Positions 1-10,975 of a stretch of DNA of 64,000 bases are shown piece after piece (within the stretch, counting starts at the first letter, position 1; every line of letters starts with the position of its first letter). The notes below the pieces were generated by a model. The model worked only from the letters and a program-made list of their open reading frames with translations. It did no database searches and was not told the origin of the DNA. A program made the translations under genes and the position numbers. Source of the stretch: Lepus europaeus (Eukaryota; Chordata; Mammalia; Lagomorpha; Leporidae); the NCBI RefSeq assembly GCF_033115175.1, contig NC_084843.1:59808474-59872473 (forward strand). The letters run 5' to 3'.

Positions 1-250
1 CCTCACGGAAGACCTGCGGAGGGCCAGCACCGTTGATCCCCAGACGGACGCTGAGGTCGCGCCTCGCCCCTGCCAGAGCGGCCGGCGGGAAGGGGACGGG
101 AGACAGCCCTGTGGGGAACGCCGAAGTCGCGAGTGGGGAGCTCCCCTAGGACCCCGCAGGGCTGCTCCGGGGACAGAGGCAAAGCGGCTGGAACCGGCTG
201 GAACCGTCTGTGGAAGGCTCTGCCGTCCATCCTCGCTGCCGCCTTCCTTG
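1..250. promoter_or_regulatory. CpG-rich block at left window edge, unassigned
   Basis: The first 250 bases are about 70% GC, and I count roughly 25 CpG dinucleotides by eye. That is close to the number expected without CpG depletion, whereas the sequence to the right is CpG-poor. This looks like the right end of a CpG island or a methylation-protected exon that continues off the window. I recognise no protein in the open frames. The human neighbour on this side is PALD1, but nothing here lets me assign it. Confidence 0.4.
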
Positions 251-718
251 CAGGAGCCAGGGTGTGGCGCCATCAGCAGAAAGTGTGGTATTGATGGAGA
301 GCTAATCAGCCCTCAAGAAACCCCTGTGGTTTGTGACATCAGCGAGCCTGGGGGACATTACGTGAAGTGACAAAAACCGGATACCGAAGGACACACGCCA
401 CAAGCTCTCACATGCATGTTGGGTGTGAAGAAGTGGACTCAACAGGAACTGTGAGGTGCTGGACAGCAGGGGTGGGGGTCGGGAGGCTGGCGTGGGGGCG
501 GGGCGCTGGTCAGATGATGGGTTTCCGGTTAGGGCGGGTGGCTCCAGGAGCCTGGTGGACTGCGCGGTCAGTGTGCTGTGCTCCTGAAAATCGCTCAGTG
601 TTCTCATTACCTAAGACGTTGCATACGTTAATTAGCTCGCTAAGCCATCCCACAAGGAACACCTACATGAGGACATGGTACCCAGTCTGTGCTTGCTGAT
701 TAAAAGTTACTTTGCAGG

Positions 719-1003
719 AGCCGGTGTGTGACCTAGCGGTTAAAATGCCCACACCCATGCTGGAGCCTCTGGGTTGAGTCCCAGCTCTCTGATTCCAGCT
801 TCCTGCTAATGTGCACCTGCTAATAACTCAAGTACCTGGGTCCCTGCCGCCCATGTAGGGGACCTGGACTGGGTTCCTGGCGTCCAGCTTCAACCCAGTG
901 CAGCCCGAACTGTTGTGGGGACAGAGTAAACCAGTGGATGGGAGAGATCTGTTTCTCTATGTCTCTCTGCCTATCACTTTTTTTAAAAAATTAATTTTGA
1001 AAA
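719..1003 (+). mobile_element. CSINE, old copy
   Basis: The tRNA-like head reads GCCGGTGTGTGACCTAGCGG and the body and A/T-rich tail run to about 1003. Many substitutions separate it from the young copies in this window, so it is an old insertion. Confidence 0.8.
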
Positions 1004-1093
1004 AAGAAAAGGTACTTGATAATTTAGTTTGGTCTTTCTTCTGTGTTAATCTAAATTGCTGATATTTTAATGTGTTCTTTGTCACAGCTGTTT

Positions 1094-1387
1094 TTTTCTT
1101 TCTTTCTCTTACTTGAAAGAGTTACACAGAGAAAGAAGGAGAGGCAGAGAGAAAGAGGTCTTCCATCCACTGGTTCACTCCCCAGTTGGCCACAACAGCC
1201 AGAGCTGTGCCAATCTGAGGCAAGGAGCCAGGAACTTCTTCTGGGTCTACCCATGTGGCTGCAGGGTCCCAAGGACTTGGGTCATCTTCCACTGCTCTCC
1301 CAGGCCACAGCAGAGAGTTGGATTGGAAGTGGAGCAGCCTGGCACTGCAGGCAGCAGCTTTACCCGCTGTGTTACAGCGCCGGCCCT
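1094..1387 (-). mobile_element. CSINE with target-site duplication
   Basis: This is a complete reverse-oriented CSINE, running from a pyrimidine-rich tail to a head ending GCGCCGGCCC. The 13-base direct repeat GTCACAGCTGTTT flanks it at 1081-1093 and 1388-1400, which marks a retroposition event. Confidence 0.92.
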
Positions 1388-1452
1388 GTCACAGCTGTTT
1401 CTTAAGCGCTGGTATACATTGCTGAACAATGATCCTAAGGCATGAGTTAGTG

Positions 1453-1666
1453 GGAGGGGCTTCAAAAGTTCATGGGAAATAGAATGAAAAGATAAGTTTA
1501 TTTTGATGTAAAGGGTTTTGGTATCCATGCATTTTCTTTTCATAATACCCATTTTCCATGAACGTTTTAAAAGCCACCCATGTGCATGGATTCTAGAAAT
1601 TTTTTGCACTAAAATAAACTTTTATCTTTTCATTCCTTTTCCCACAAACTTTGTGAAGTCTCCTCA
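1453..1666. mobile_element. mariner-type MITE hairpin
   Basis: Long imperfect terminal inverted repeats run inward from both ends. The left starts GGGGCTTCAAAAGTTCATGG; the right end is its diverged complement, finishing near CTTTGTGAAGTC. The arms pair over about 60 bases, including AAGATAAGTTTATTTTGATG against its complement. This is the pattern of a non-autonomous Tc1/mariner-derived element. There is no transposase frame. The subfamily name is not certain from sequence alone. Confidence 0.6.
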
Positions 1667-2631
1667 TCACTGTGGAAACTCTGGAGCAGCAGCTGACGTG
1701 TTGTAAGTGTGTCTGTGCCAGCCCTGTGGGGTCCTTAGGAGAACCCCACTTGCCCACACGTCTGGTCACTGTCCTGTGGACATCCATGCTGCTAGCCTGC
1801 CCCCCGCTGCAGGTGCCCAGGCTGTGAGGTGTCACAGATATGACCTTGGGGTCTGGGCCGACCCTCCGCCCACGCCCTCCCTGCTGCCTGGTGAGGACCT
1901 GGCCAGCAGGTGCACAACAGGTGATGCCCCTCCCAGCCTCTCTCTGAGCCTTTTTTCTGTTTGTAAATGTCTCCATCGCTAACTCAGGCCCACTGGTGAC
2001 TGAGACTTCAGGCTGGGGACTGGCGCCCAGTGAGCCCCAGGAGCCCTTTGCCTCTGTCTGCCTCCATCCTCCCCTGCCTCCTCCTCTTCTCAGGTGTCTC
2101 CCCTCGCTCACCTGACCCCGTGTCAGGTCTGTGGCTCTGGGGCCCTGAATGACACCCTTGCCCCCGCCTTGCCTTGGCCTCTTGGGGCATCTGTGCTGTT
2201 CTGGTCAAGGTTGGCGCTTCTCTGCCACCCCTTGGTGGACGTGACCACCCAGTCCTCGACTTCCTAAGTGACAGCTCCAGCCAGGCTGTGCTGCCCCCCA
2301 CCCCATCCACCCTCCCCCCTGAGTGGCCGCCCATCCAGTGTGGCCAGAGGGCAGCCGCTTGTTTGTGGACCCTCCCTGTGGATGGGGGGAGGAGGCCATA
2401 GCCGTGTGGGTGGCAGTGCCAGCCCACACTTCCTTCCTATGTGAAGGGGAGGCCTGCGCTGCAGGGCACCCGCGTGCACGTGAAATCTGCGCTGACTCGG
2501 AGGCGGTCTCAGATGGCAGGTCTCAGATGGCAGGTCGGGGCGCTGCTGGCACTGCCCAGGGCACGCTCTGAGACTTCCTGTTGAGTTTCATGAGTCAGAT
2601 GGCCTCTCATAGTTCTTTTACCTTCTATTTC
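1667..2631. other. Unique intergenic stretch
   Basis: This is GC-moderate sequence with no recognisable exon, splice pair or repeat. Open frames on both strands are short and resemble no protein I know. A 13-base direct duplication (TCTCAGATGGCAG) occurs near 2508-2532. Confidence 0.5.
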
Positions 2632-2925
2632 TTTTTAAATTATTTATTCTGGAGGTGGAGAGCGAGCGAGCTCCCATCCATCCACTAGTTCATTCCCCAG
2701 GTGTCTGTGTTGACTAAGGCTGGGCAGGGGCTAGGCTGAGACCGAGAGCTGGAGACTCAGCCCAGGTCCCCCGCGTGGGTGGCAGGGACCCAGCGCCGTG
2801 AGCCTTCACGCTGTCTCGGGAGCATCAGCAGGAAGCTGCAGTGAGGGGCTGGGGCTGGGTGTTGAAGCCAGGGACTCTCACACGGACAGACGTGGGTGTC
2901 TTACCCACCAGGCTCACCGCCCACT
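2632..2925 (-). mobile_element. CSINE, diverged
   Basis: An A/T tail is followed by the reverse-oriented body (CCATCCATCCACTAGTTCAT, then AGCAGGAAGCTG). It ends near ACCCACCAGGCTCACCGC. It is heavily diverged and so old. Confidence 0.7.
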
Positions 2926-3944
2926 TCCTAATGTTACCAGTGAGCCTTTCTTTATGTTGCGTGGCCTTTGATACCTTCTCTTGTGTGAACCACCTGGTCC
3001 CTGCTGCTTTTTCCTTTGGGGTGTTTGTCTTGTGTTATCGTCTGTGTCGCCCCCCACAGCGCCTGTCCTCCCGGCGCCCCTGTGCCTCGGCCTCCTTGGA
3101 GGTGCCCTGTCCCCTGCCCACCTCCGCCTGTTCTCTGTGGCAGGCACGAGGCTGAGTTGTCTGTGCAGTCATCTCGCTCAGCCCTCCAAGCACGAGGTGG
3201 GTATCACCGTACCCATTCTACGGCAGGAGAGACTGAGGCCCAGGGTGCGGCCGTTCTCAGCGGGGGAGGGGGGTGAGAGGCGGCAGGCCGCTGTGGTTTG
3301 GGGAGGGGACTGAGAGGAAAGCATGGTGTCTAGAAACCCTCGGTCAGGTCCCTGCGGCTCTGTGACTCACTGCTGCGCGCACCCCTGTGGACTTTCAAGA
3401 GGCCCCCTCCACGGCCACCAGGAGGGCCTGGTTCCCAGCGGCCTGGGCCTTTTCAGTTTCACTTTGTGCCTCCTCTTAGCCGCTTCTTCCCCCTCCCACA
3501 CCCCACCCCGCCCAGCGACACAGCGGCCCCCAGAGGAACTAAGTGGCGCTGTCTCCTGGGCTGGGAAGCACCCACGGCCCCGTTCCCACCCCCAGCTCTC
3601 GAGGTGGCTGCTTGTGTTTCATTTCTGCCATTGCGATAAGGAACGAAAGAGGCTTTTCTCTGTCTTGGAGACTTTGCTGGGCGGTGTCGTCACAGGGTTA
3701 CTGGCCCCTGGGTCTACTCTGCTGTGTGTTTGCCCGCTTTGCTACTGGCTTGCCTTTATTATTATTTTTTTCAAACGAGTGGGTGTAATTCTTTAGCAGA
3801 ATCTGTCTCCTAGGCAGTTGTTTCTCTCAGTTTGTCTCATGTCAAATTTGTGGCGTATTTTGTCACAGCGCAGTCATAAGCTTCTGCATGGTGTATTTTG
3901 TGCCGGATGGAAGTGTGCCTTCCCTACCTAAGGTTTTATTTGAA

Positions 3945-4075
3945 AGTATTTCAGAAACTTCATGGAAAATGGAGTTAAAAGATGCTTACTTTGATACAAA
4001 AATGTTTTTGAAATCCATGCATAAGGTTTTTCATCAGACAAAATTTCTATGAACATTCCCTAATACCTCTTTTCT
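3945..4075. mobile_element. mariner-type MITE fragment
   Basis: The motifs AACTTCATGGAAAATGGAG, AAAAGATGCTTACTTTGAT and TTGAAATCCATGCATAAG match the terminal and inner parts of the hairpin element at 1453-1666. The right arm is short and diverged. Confidence 0.5.
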
Positions 4076-4125
4076 ATGCTTTCTTTGAATATTTCAGCAG
4101 TATTTTCTTTTATGTTTAGTTCTTT

Positions 4126-4350
4126 ATTTTTTTAAAAAGATTTATTTATGAGAGAAGCAGAGTAACTCAGAGAGAGACAGAGACAGAGAAAAGTGTCTTC
4201 CACATGCTGGTTTCCCTCCCCAAATGGCCTCAACAGCCAAGACTGAACCAGGCTGAAGCTAAGAGCCTGGCACTCCATCCTGATCTCCCACACAGGTGGC
4301 AGGGACCCAAGTACTTGGCCCATTACATGCTGCCTCCAAGGTGCATTGGC
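4126..4350 (-). mobile_element. CSINE, head truncated
   Basis: The tail (TTTTTAAAAAGATTTATTTA) and body are clear. Similarity stops near AGGTGCATTGGCAGGGATAT, so the tRNA-like head is missing. Confidence 0.75.
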
Positions 4351-4897
4351 AGGGATATGAGATAGAGTATAGCTTATCTTTCCTGAGTGAACAATTCCTT
4401 GAACCCAAGCCCCCCAGTGAATTAGGTCCCCGTGTACTGCCGGGTTCATAGAGGGACACATGAGGTGGTTTCTGTCCCTACCTATGTGTATCATCCTGGC
4501 TATGACCACCTCTGACCTTCTCCATGCCCCGTAGGGACAGGCACCTGTCCATCTCAGTGTCGTGGCCACTTTGATTGGCTCAGGGCTGGGCCTGTGACTT
4601 AGATGGCCTGTGAGATCCCATCAGAGTGTATTCCAGACATTTGTCCAAGTGACCGGAAGAGCCTTACCTGTTCTTGTGGAAATTAAAGGGGCAGAGGTGA
4701 GAGGTGGCTGCACAGGGGAGCGTGGAGGCAGTAACAGAGCCGTGAGATAGAAGCAAATCTGAGAACATAACCACACCCAGGCCCATGAACTGGCGCTCAG
4801 CATGTGGACGTCAAGCTGCAGTGTCACATCGTGTCCAGAGCCAGGGACTTTGGTGCCTCGGGAACTTTCTTTTGTCAAAGACATTTTTCCTTTTTAC

Positions 4898-5110
4898 ATT
4901 TGTTTTTTGTGTATTTGAGAGGCAGGGTGCCGGTTCACTCCCTAAATGCCTGCGGTGGCCAGGCCTGCAGCTAGAAGCCGGGGGCTCAGGCGAGGGCTCC
5001 CGTGTTGGGGCAGAGACCTGGTCGCTTGAGCCGCCCAGCGTCTGAGTGGGCAGGAAGCTGGAGTCGGAGCTGGGGCTGGAGTCGAAGCCCCCTCGCCCAG
5101 CCCCCGGTGC
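4898..5110 (-). mobile_element. CSINE, diverged and truncated
   Basis: The tail-proximal part (GTATTTGAGAGGCAGGGTGC) and the AGGAAGCTGGAGTCGGAGCT segment mark an old reverse-oriented CSINE that lacks its head. Confidence 0.65.
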
Positions 5111-5527
5111 TGCACCTGGTCCTTGAAGCTTACCAGTCCTGCCCTGTTTACTAAGCTTTGTTTTCATCCGAGTTGTGAATGTAAGTCCTGCCTGTTTCTC
5201 ATGGAGTGTGATGACGGTTTTTATATATTTTTTGTGATTATGCATGTTTTCTGTTACAGTTTCTAGCTGGTCATTCCTGATGAAGGGAAAAATTCAAAAC
5301 AATGTTTTTGTTTGATTTTGGCTATATTCCTGTGCTCAACATCAAATAACTTTTTTGCTGATTCTTAAAGTTCTCTTGAATTGGAAGAATAGGTGATCAT
5401 ATTATCTGAATATAATAACTTTCATATATTTCTGATACTTGTCTTTTTATATGAGGTGGGCATTTCTATACAAGGTTGGAATAGTGGCCTTCCACTCGTT
5501 ACTAAGACTAATGATAAACTTCATTAA

Positions 5528-5812
5528 TTTTTTAAGATTTATTTATTTATTTGACATGAGAGAGAGAGAGAGAGAGAGCGTGAGCTCTTCAGTCTGCTTG
5601 TTCACTCCCCAGGCCAAAGCTGGGAGCCTGGAACTCAGACCTGGCTCTCGATGTGGGGGCAGGAACCCGGGTATTTGAGCCATTATCTGCTGCCTCCTAA
5701 ATGTGCAGGAGCAGGAAACGGGAACTGAGAGTGGAGCAGGGACTCCAACCCAAGACTCTGTGAGGGGTGCAGGCCCGTTGAGTAGCTTCACGGCCACTGT
5801 GACGAGTGCCCA
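5528..5812 (-). mobile_element. CSINE
   Basis: It begins AAGATTTATTTATTTATTTG with a short GA run, and the body continues to CACGGCCACTGTGACGAG. It is a nearly complete, reverse-oriented, moderately diverged copy. Confidence 0.8.
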
Positions 5813-6109
5813 CTGCAGCTGGCAGGGCTCACGTATGGACGTTTCATAAACTTCTCAGCTTCTTCTGTGTTTATTAGTCTTTTCAGGCTTGTTCCCTTTC
5901 CTTGGGTCAGTTTTAGCCAAATACCAACATTTCCCTGGAAAACCACAGATCTTCTGCCAAGGTTTTCTGATTTATTCATGTAAATCACATGCAGTCATTT
6001 CTTAAACATTTTCAAGCCCGCTCTGCATCTGTAACTTTGTCCCCTTTATCAGTTTTGTGGATATTTCACATATTTTTTCTTTGGTCATCTTTTCCCATTT
6101 TATTAAAAT

Positions 6110-6360
6110 TTTCAAAGAAAATTTAATTTATTTAGGAGTCAGACAGAATTCCCATGTGCTGATTCATTCCCCAGATGCCTACAACAGCTGGGGCTGAATC
6201 AAGGCTGAAGCCGGGAGCCCGGCGCTCACTCCAGGTCTCCCGTTTGGGCTGGAGCCATCACTGCTGCCTCCCAGGGTCTGCGTCGTGAGGAAGCTGGAGT
6301 CAGGAGCCAGCGCCCAGACTCCAACGAAGCCGTCCAGTGGCTGGGACAAGGCCCTCGTCA
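6110..6360 (-). mobile_element. CSINE, old
   Basis: A degraded tail is followed by recognisable reverse body segments (TGATTCATTCCCCAGATGCC, GGAAGCTGGAGTCAGGAGCC). Confidence 0.65.
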
Positions 6361-6523
6361 CTGCTGGGGCTCTGTGTGCACGCCCTGGTTTCCCCATGGT
6401 TAGGTGAAGCAGCCTCCGTGCGCCATGCTGCCCCTGCTTTGTTCGCTCGTGTGGTCTTCGTTGGCCCAACCCTCACCAAAAGCTGTGGTCTTCAGTCATC
6501 GGCCTTCCTTCCTTTCCCGCTTT

Positions 6524-6745
6524 CAAAAAAGATTTGTTTATTTGAAAGGCAAGGGGATAGCTCTTTCGTCTGTTCGTTCACTTCCCAAATGGCTGCAACA
6601 GCTGGGGCTGGGCCAGGCCGAAGCCGGCAGCCTGGAGCTCCATCTGGTCTCCCGCACGGGTGCAGGGGCCCAGGGATTCGGGCCGTCTTCTGCTTCTTTC
6701 TCAGGCGCATCAGCAGGGAGTTGGATCAGAAGCGGAACAGGTGAG
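6524..6745 (-). mobile_element. CSINE, head truncated
   Basis: Tail AAAAAAGATTTGTTTATTTG and reverse body run to GAGTTGGATCAGAAGCGGAA. The head is absent. Confidence 0.75.
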
Positions 6746-6856
6746 GACCGCAGGGGACTCGTATGCATAGTGTGCGTGCGGTGCTGTGCAGAGGTGCTTG
6801 GCCTGAGGCTCCTGGACACCTTAGAGGCAGTTTGGGTTCTTAAAGTCATGGCATCA

Positions 6857-7174
6857 TTGCCGACGCTGTGACGCAGTAGGTTAATCCTCTGCCTGCGGCG
6901 CCGACATCCCATATGGGCGCTGGTTCTAGTCCTCTTCCAATCCAGCTCTCTGCTGTGGCCTGGGATAGCAGTGGACGATGGCCCAAGTGCTTGGGCCCCT
7001 GCACCCATGTGGGAGACTGGAAGAAGCTCCTGGCTCCTGGCTTCGGATTGGCACAACTCTGGCTGTTGTGGCCATCTGGGGAGTGAACCAGCGGACGGAA
7101 GACCTTTCTCTCTGTCTCTTCCTCTCACTGTCTGTAACTCTACCTCTCAAATAAATAAATAAAATCTTTAAAAA
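6857..7174 (+). mobile_element. CSINE, full length
   Basis: The head GCCGACGCTGTGACGCAGTA leads through the body to the tail AAATAAATAAATAAAATC. It is complete and only slightly diverged. Confidence 0.88.
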
Positions 7175-8345
7175 ATTTTTTAAAAAGTCACAATTGCTGC
7201 CATCTCAGTTGCCCAGCACTTGGCTCCCCAAACTTTGTTTTGTTGTTTGAATTGTGAACACATGTTTGCGTGGGGGCAGCAGGCTCCACCTCCAGTGCAG
7301 GCCCTTCTGTTTCTTCTCCTCCTACCAGTTTGTTCTTTCTGTGATGAGGAGGGGTCCTGGCCAGGCACGAGACCTGCCTCAGGGGCTCCCTGCACCAGCT
7401 AGCTGTCCCCTGACAGTCGGCCTGGGGCAGTAGAAGGGAAAGGCTGTTAGCAATGGGGCCTTCCAGGGCTGCCAGCATGAGCTGGAGGGAGGGCCCTCCT
7501 GTGCTGTCACCCCAGGGGGTCAGAGTGACCAGCCTGTCGCAGAGGGCTGCCCAGTGACCGCCCCTGCTTTTCCATCAGGCTCCCTGGAGCTCCCACATCC
7601 AGTCCTGGCCCCCTCCCGCTTCTGGCCCAGAGGATGGACATGGGAGCCGAGCTCCGTCTCCCTACACTACCCAGCCTCATTCCCCAGGGGCCCCGCCCCC
7701 GCCGGCCAAACAAGCTGTTCTCAGTTCTCAGTCTTTGTCCTTCCAGTCAACTCAACAAACCTCCTCTTGTCCGTGGCTTTGTGGGGATACTGGGATGGAC
7801 AAGCCACGTCCCCTGCCCTCAGGGAACTCAGAGTCCCTGGCGGTGGGGGTGGGGATACAGGTCAGCAGTCCTTCGCTCACTCGGCGGTGTGTACTGTGCA
7901 CCTGCTATGCACCAGGCACGTGCTAGGGGCTGTGGAGACTGAGGAATAAGACAGAATGAGATGAGGCACAAGTGGGAGGATGCTGGCACCCGGTGATGGG
8001 TCCCCACCCCCTCACCCACCGGGACCACTGCTTCAGTGGGGAGCAGCATGGAGTACAGAGCAGTGGGGAGGCTGGGCCCCCTGTAGCACCTCGGGGAGGG
8101 GAGCCAGGGGTGTGCAGGGGTCTCCCTGATGCTGCAGAGCTGTGTGGGACCAGGGGTCTAGCCCTGCTCCAGCAGGTGGCAAGGTGGGCCTGGGGAGGCC
8201 AGGGCAGAGCCAGCTAAGAAGCTCGCAGCCGCATGTGGAAAAGTTTGGTTCCTCTAACGGCTAAGCAGGGAGCTCTGTATGACTCAGCAGCTCCAACCTG
8301 CGTGTGGGGGCTGTGACAAGTGCGTGGAAAATTTGCATTATCTTT
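7175..8345. other. Unique intergenic stretch
   Basis: No gene is supported here. The segment near 7880-7960 (TGCACCTGCTATGCACCAGG) resembles an ancient L2 or MIR-like remnant. Other frames are short and unrecognised. Confidence 0.45.
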
Positions 8346-8399
8346 TTTTAAGATTTATTTTATTTACTTATTTGAAAGTCAGAGTTACACAGAGAGAGG

Positions 8400-8441
<42 letters not shown>

Positions 8442-8699
8442 CTTCATCCGCTGGTTCACTCCCCAAATAGCCACAACGGCCAGAGCTGTGCCAATCCAAA
8501 GCCAGGATCCAGGAGCTTCCTCTGGGTCTCCCACGTGGGTGCAGGGGTTCAAGGACTTGGGCCACCTTCTACTGCTATCCCAGGCTATCGCAGAGAGCTG
8601 GATCAGAAGAGGAGCAGCCGGGACTAGAACCAACGCCCATATGGGATGCTGGTGCTTCAGGCCAGGGCTTTAACCCACTGCACCACAGCGCTGGTCCCC
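8346..8699 (-). mobile_element. CSINE with internal GA run
   Basis: This is a complete reverse-oriented copy, from AAGATTTATTTTATTTACTT to the head at CACCACAGCGCTGGTCCCC. A GA dinucleotide run of about 30 bases lies at 8409-8440. It sits beside a mariner-MITE end. Confidence 0.88.
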
Positions 8700-8755
8700 A
8701 CGTTACCTTTTAATTCCATTTTCCACAAAACTTTGGAAGCCCCCTCATGTTTTTG
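8700..8755. mobile_element. mariner-type MITE end
   Basis: The segment CTTTTAATTCCATTTTCCAC followed by AAAACTTTGGAAGCCCCC matches the right terminal inverted repeat of the hairpin family seen at 1453-1666. The rest of the element is not evident. Confidence 0.5.
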
Positions 8756-8776
8756 TATAGATATAAAATGATTGAA

Positions 8777-9100
8777 GGGGCTGGCGCTATGGCGCACTAG
8801 GTTAATCCTCCACCTGTGGCACCGGCACCCATATGGGCATGGTTCTTGTCCCTGCTGCTCCTCTTCCAATTCAGCTCTCTGCTGTGGCCTGAGAAAACAG
8901 TAGAAGATGGCCCAAGTCCTTGAACCCCTGCACCCACATGGGAGACCCAGAGGAAGCTCCTGGATCCTGGCTTTGGAGTGGCACAGCTCTGGCCGTTGTG
9001 GCCATCTGGGGAGTAAACAGGAGATGGAAGACCTTTCACTCTCTGCCTTTCTCTATCTGTAACTCTACCTGTCAGATAAACAAATGAAATCTTTAACATT
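8777..9100 (+). mobile_element. CSINE, full length
   Basis: Head GGGGCTGGCGCTATGGCGCA and tail AGATAAACAAATGAAATC mark a complete plus-oriented copy. Confidence 0.88.
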
Positions 9101-9121
9101 AAAAAAACTGAAATGATTGAA

Positions 9122-9450
9122 AGCAGGGACTCCAGCAGGTGTGTGTGTGCCTACATTTATAGCAGTATCATTTATGGTACCAAAGTGGGAAACAACATGA
9201 GTGTCCATTGATGGACAGAGTGTGGTCCAGATGCATAGTGGGGGTCATTCAGGTATTCAGAGCCTGGGGAAGGACGTGTTGCTCCTGCTACATTGTAGAG
9301 AGACCCCGAGAACACTGCTGGGAGAACTGATGTGGCTGACCCACTAGAGCAGGCAAGTCCAAGAGACAGAGAGTACAGTAGAAGTTGCCAGGGGCCAGGG
9401 CAGTCTTTTTTTTTTTTTTTTTTAAGGTTAACTCTGACCAGATGATCCTT
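9122..9450 (+). mobile_element. L1 3' end, part 1 (interrupted)
   Basis: The sequence resembles the 3' end of an old LINE-1 in sense orientation (AACATGAGTGTCCATTGATG, then GTTGCCAGGGGCCAGGG). The element appears to resume at about 10796, after a pile of SINEs. It is a decayed fragment. Confidence 0.6.
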
Positions 9451-9451
9451 T

Positions 9452-9822
9452 TTTTAAAAAGACATATTTATTTATTTGAAAGTCAGAGTTACAGAGAGAG
9501 AGAGAGAAGGAGAGGCAGAGAGAGAGAGAGAGAGGGAGGGAGGGAGGGAGGGAGGGAGGGAGGTATTCCTTCCGATGGTTCACTCCCCAATTGGATGCAA
9601 TGGCCGGAGCTGCGCTGATCTGAAGCCAGGAGCCAGGAGCTTCCTCCGGGTCTCCCACAAGGGTGCAGGGGCCCAAGGACTTGGGCCATCTTCCACTGCT
9701 TTCCCAGGCCATAGCAGAGAGCTAGATCGGAAATGGAGCAGCCAGGACTCGAACCAGTGCCCATATTGGATGCCAGCACTGCAGGCCACGGCTTTACCAG
9801 GTACACCACAGCACTGGCCCCC
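9452..9822 (-). mobile_element. CSINE with GA and GGGA runs
   Basis: It begins AAAAAGACATATTTATTTAT and carries GA repeats and a (GGGA)n stretch at 9532-9563. The head is at ACCACAGCACTGGCCCCC. It is complete and inserted in the L1 tail. Confidence 0.88.
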
Positions 9823-9825
9823 TTT

Positions 9826-10152
9826 TTTTTATTTTTTTATTTTTTAGGTTTATCTTTAGTTATTTGAAAGGCAGAGTTACATAGAGAGAGAGAAAGAGAG
9901 AGAATGTTTCCATTTGCTGGTTCACTCCCCAGATGGCTATAACAGTTGGGGCTGGGCCAGGCTGAAGCCAGGAGCTTCATCTGGTTCACTCGTGGGTGCA
10001 GGGGCCCAAGCACTTGGGCCATCCTCTGCTGCCTTCCCAGGCACATTAGCAGGGAACTGGATCAGAAGTGGAGCTGCTGGGCCTTGAACTGGCATCCATA
10101 TGGGATGCTGGCATTGTAGGCAGTGGCTTATCCTGTGCCATAGCACTGGCTC
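9826..10152 (-). mobile_element. CSINE
   Basis: A T-rich tail and reverse body run to TGCCATAGCACTGGCTCC. It abuts the previous SINE directly, forming a head-to-tail pile-up. Confidence 0.85.
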
Positions 10153-10420
10153 CTATATATATATTTTTTAATTTGAGAGGCAGATAGAAAGAAACAGGCA
10201 GAAGGTGTCTGTCCTCTGGTTCACCTCCCAAATGCCTACAAAAGCTGGGCCAGGGCCAAGCTGAAGCAGGAACTCAATCCAGGTCTCCCGTGTGGGTGGC
10301 AGGGAACCAACTCCTTGAGCCATCACTGCTGTTTCCCAGGGTCTGCACTGGCAGGAAGCTGGAGTCAGGAGCCAGAGCTGAGAATCAAACCCAGGCACCC
10401 TGATGTAGGACACATGTGTA
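10153..10420 (-). mobile_element. CSINE, split by a second CSINE
   Basis: The tail and body of an older reverse CSINE end at GATGTAGGACACATGTGTAC. Its head seems to resume at 10757 (GACACACGTGGCTTAACCAC). The near-identical GACACATGTG and GACACACGTG on either side fit a target-site duplication of the inserted copy. Confidence 0.75.
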
Positions 10421-10423
10421 CTT

Positions 10424-10755
10424 TTTTTTTTTTTATAAGATTTTATTTATTCATTTGAAAGGCAGTGTTACAGAGAGGCAGAGGCAGAGAGAAAGAGAAC
10501 TTTCATCCACTGGTTCATTCCCAAAATGGCCGCAACGGCCAGAGCTGGGCTGATCCGAAGCCAGGAGCCAGGAGCTTCCTCTGGATCCCCAACACAGGTG
10601 CAGGGGCCCAAGCACTTGGGCCATCCTCCACTGCCTTCCCAGGCCACAGCAGAGAACTGGATCAGAAGTGGAGCATCGGGTCTTGAACCAGTGCACACAT
10701 GGAATGCCAGCACTGCAGGCGGCAGCTTTACCCACTATACCACAGCACTGGCCCT
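10424..10755 (-). mobile_element. CSINE nested in an older CSINE
   Basis: This complete reverse copy runs from ATAAGATTTTATTTATTCAT to CACAGCACTGGCCCT. It interrupts the older element at 10153-10420, whose head reappears at 10757-10795. Confidence 0.85.
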
Positions 10756-10795
10756 GACACACGTGGCTTAACCACTAGGCTACACACTTGCTCGG

Positions 10796-10975
10796 AAGTC
10801 AGTGTTTAATGGGAACGGACTTTTTGTTGAGGAGGATGGAGAATTTTTCAGTACAAATATAGTGATGGTTACAACATCGTAAGCACAGTTAATACCACTG
10901 ATGGCCAGTTGCACACTTACGAGTGGCTGATAAGATAAATGTTACGTTACCTACATTTTACCATGTTAGAAAAAA
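10796..10975 (+). mobile_element. L1 3' end, part 2
   Basis: The text GTGTTTAATGGGAACGGAC, then GTGATGGTTACAACATCGTA and CAGTTGCACACTTACGAGTG, resembles the 3' UTR of an old L1. It continues the piece at 9122-9450 beyond four intervening SINEs. Confidence 0.6.
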
